Source of the DNA: Megamerina dolium
Lineage: Eukaryota; Arthropoda; Insecta; Diptera; Megamerinidae
DNA: 64,000 bases
Direction of reading: 5' to 3'
Assembly (NCBI GenBank): GCA_963854835.1
Contig: OY978527.1
Location: 27,431,029-27,495,028 of the forward strand
Under the pieces are notes generated by a model, which saw only the letters and a list, made by a program, of their open reading frames with translations, was not told the origin of the DNA and ran no database searches. Below, one piece after another: positions 63,056-64,000 of this stretch. Both the position numbers and the translations under genes were made by a program. Numbering within the stretch: the stretch's first letter is position 1; every line of letters begins with the position of its first letter.

Positions 63056-64000
63056 AGCAGGGAGTTTTGTCTAAAAAATTAATTTGGTCGTACTCAGCAA
63101 ATTCATCATTGATATCCTCAACCTCCGCACCTGCTTCGATTTGATAGCTCTGATTATTTTGGTCGGGTGGGGTCTGCTCTTGACCTAAATGGTGAATTCT
63201 TTGTTGCTTTGGTCCCGTGAATCGTGCGGTCCCGCTATTTGGTCTCTTTACTGCCTGTTCTTGACCCTGATAGTTTTGTTGGGGTACTTGCCACTGATTA
63301 TATTGGTTTTGTGTGGGTAGCCTAAAGCGTGAAGATGGATCAACGTCCATTGGTTCTTGTCTTCGTTGATTTACATTAGAAGGTACCTGTCTTTTATTGA
63401 AATAAGGGTTTTTCCCTTGTGAATTTTCATTATTACTCCCAGCTATTTTCTTATCCCTAGGCTGTTGCTTAAGTTCCATTTTTTGAGCCCTGTCTTCTAG
63501 ACTCCTGGCATAATTGCTTGCAAAATTATATCTTTCATGATTTGCTTCGACCTCCTGGGCCAAAGCTAAAGCGGAGGGAAGATCCTTGGGCCTTGCTGAG
63601 AAAAGAACATCGCTAAGCGATTTTTTAGTTCCTGATATAAAGACACGCAATGCGTCCTGTCTGTATTTTTCATTTAGTGACGTGGCGACAACGTTGTCGT
63701 ATGTCATAATAGTCTTATTTGTAAGAAGAGTCAGTTTTTTTTCCACTTCATCGTAGTATTGAAGAAGTGTTAAATTCCCCTGACGAAGTGTGGCTAATTC
63801 TTGCTCGATCAAATAGATTGGTCTCTTATCAGCGTATGTGAAGTCGAGTCTATTTATAATAGCCTTGAAATTAAGTGGGGTATCGAAAGAGGCTAGGACC
63901 ATATCGGCCGGGCCCCTTACTTTATTTCGTATAATACCGAGAGCCTGGTAGTGAACAGAGCTTCCGTCGTAATTTTTATAAACTTTGTACGCGGTGTTTG
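63045..64000 (-). CDS. gag: E4 Gag, C-terminal part
   Basis: The frame is open from the window edge to TAG at 63045. An ATG at 63902 is internal, since the conserved YQALGIIRNKVRGPAD block precedes it. The capsid part includes TPLNFKAIINRLDFTYADKRP. The tail is Gln/Asn/Arg-rich with EPMDVDPSS and an acidic end (EAGAEVEDINDEF), without a zinc knuckle. Pol follows by a -1 shift near AAAACTCCC (about 63055-63070), similar to the junctions in E1 and E3. The N-terminus lies beyond the window. Confidence 0.85.
   Translation of the reverse strand, partial: NTAYKVYKNYDGSSVHYQALGIIRNKVRGPADMVLASFDTPLNFKAIINRLDFTYADKRPIYLIEQELATLRQGNLTLLQYYDEVEKKLTLLTNKTIMTYDNVVATSLNEKYRQDALRVFISGTKKSLSDVLFSARPKDLPSALALAQEVEANHERYNFASNYARSLEDRAQKMELKQQPRDKKIAGSNNENSQGKNPYFNKRQVPSNVNQRRQEPMDVDPSSRFRLPTQNQYNQWQVPQQNYQGQEQAVKRPNSGTARFTGPKQQRIHHLGQEQTPPDQNNQSYQIEAGAEVEDINDEFAEYDQINFLDKTPCSRT

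Larger units (their letters stand above)
58283..64000 (-). mobile_element. Errantivirus E4, 3' portion (runs off right edge)
   Basis: Minus order from the right edge: gag (partial), pol, env, polypurine tract, 3' LTR. The 5' LTR lies beyond 64000, so target duplication and LTR age cannot be read. Gag, pol and env wording differ from E1 and E3 and resemble E5. It has inserted into the copia gag. Best-preserved errantivirus coding set in the window. Confidence 0.88.

Overview
The window is a dense graveyard of transposable elements from an insect genome, most likely a dipteran fly. The basis is several Ty3/Gypsy errantiviruses with env genes, an mdg1/412-like element, BEL/Pao, copia, Harbinger, hAT, mariner and pogo/Tigger transposons, jockey-like LINE tails and a very AT-rich background. 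The species cannot be named from this sequence. No intact host gene, tRNA or rRNA was recognised; one SANT/Myb-like fragment could be host-derived.

Layout. 1-32400 is a nested set of insertions. A degenerate gypsy element (G0; 1-2185 and about 30850-32400) encloses a Harbinger transposon (H1, 2189-30583, TSD TAA). H1's MADF gene is split by errantivirus E1 (2837-28297, TSD GCTAAA). E1's gag is split by an mdg1/412-like element E2 (8889-24208, TSD ATTG). E2's 5' LTR is split by errantivirus E3 (15981-24089, TSD ATAT). A hAT transposon with an open transposase (24517-27176) also sits in E1's leader. 32400-39188 holds a SANT-domain fragment, a 739-bp TIR element, a mariner, and LINE, HARBI1-like and MADF fragments. 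39189-46407 is a complete but decayed BEL/Pao element (TSD CCGGG). 46408-52900 is poorly explained sequence with a LINE endonuclease remnant and a 220-bp direct duplication. 52900-58282 holds an env fragment (E5) and a copia element interrupted by a pogo/Tigger transposon (55192-57300). 58283-64000 is the 3' portion of a further errantivirus (E4), which runs off the right edge.

How it fits together. Every LTR element lies in the same (minus) orientation, as do the hAT, mariner, Tigger and Harbinger transposase genes. Nested, env-bearing, co-oriented gypsy-family elements are the signature of a flamenco-type unistrand piRNA locus. Transcription of the plus strand would give antisense copies of gag, pol and env. 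This is inference; small-RNA data would decide it.

Most coding regions carry frameshifts or stops. The best-preserved genes are the hAT transposase, the E2 gag and upstream small ORFs, the E3 gag, and E4 env and pol (pol has one in-frame TAG). Several frameshifts lie in homopolymer runs, so some may be assembly errors.
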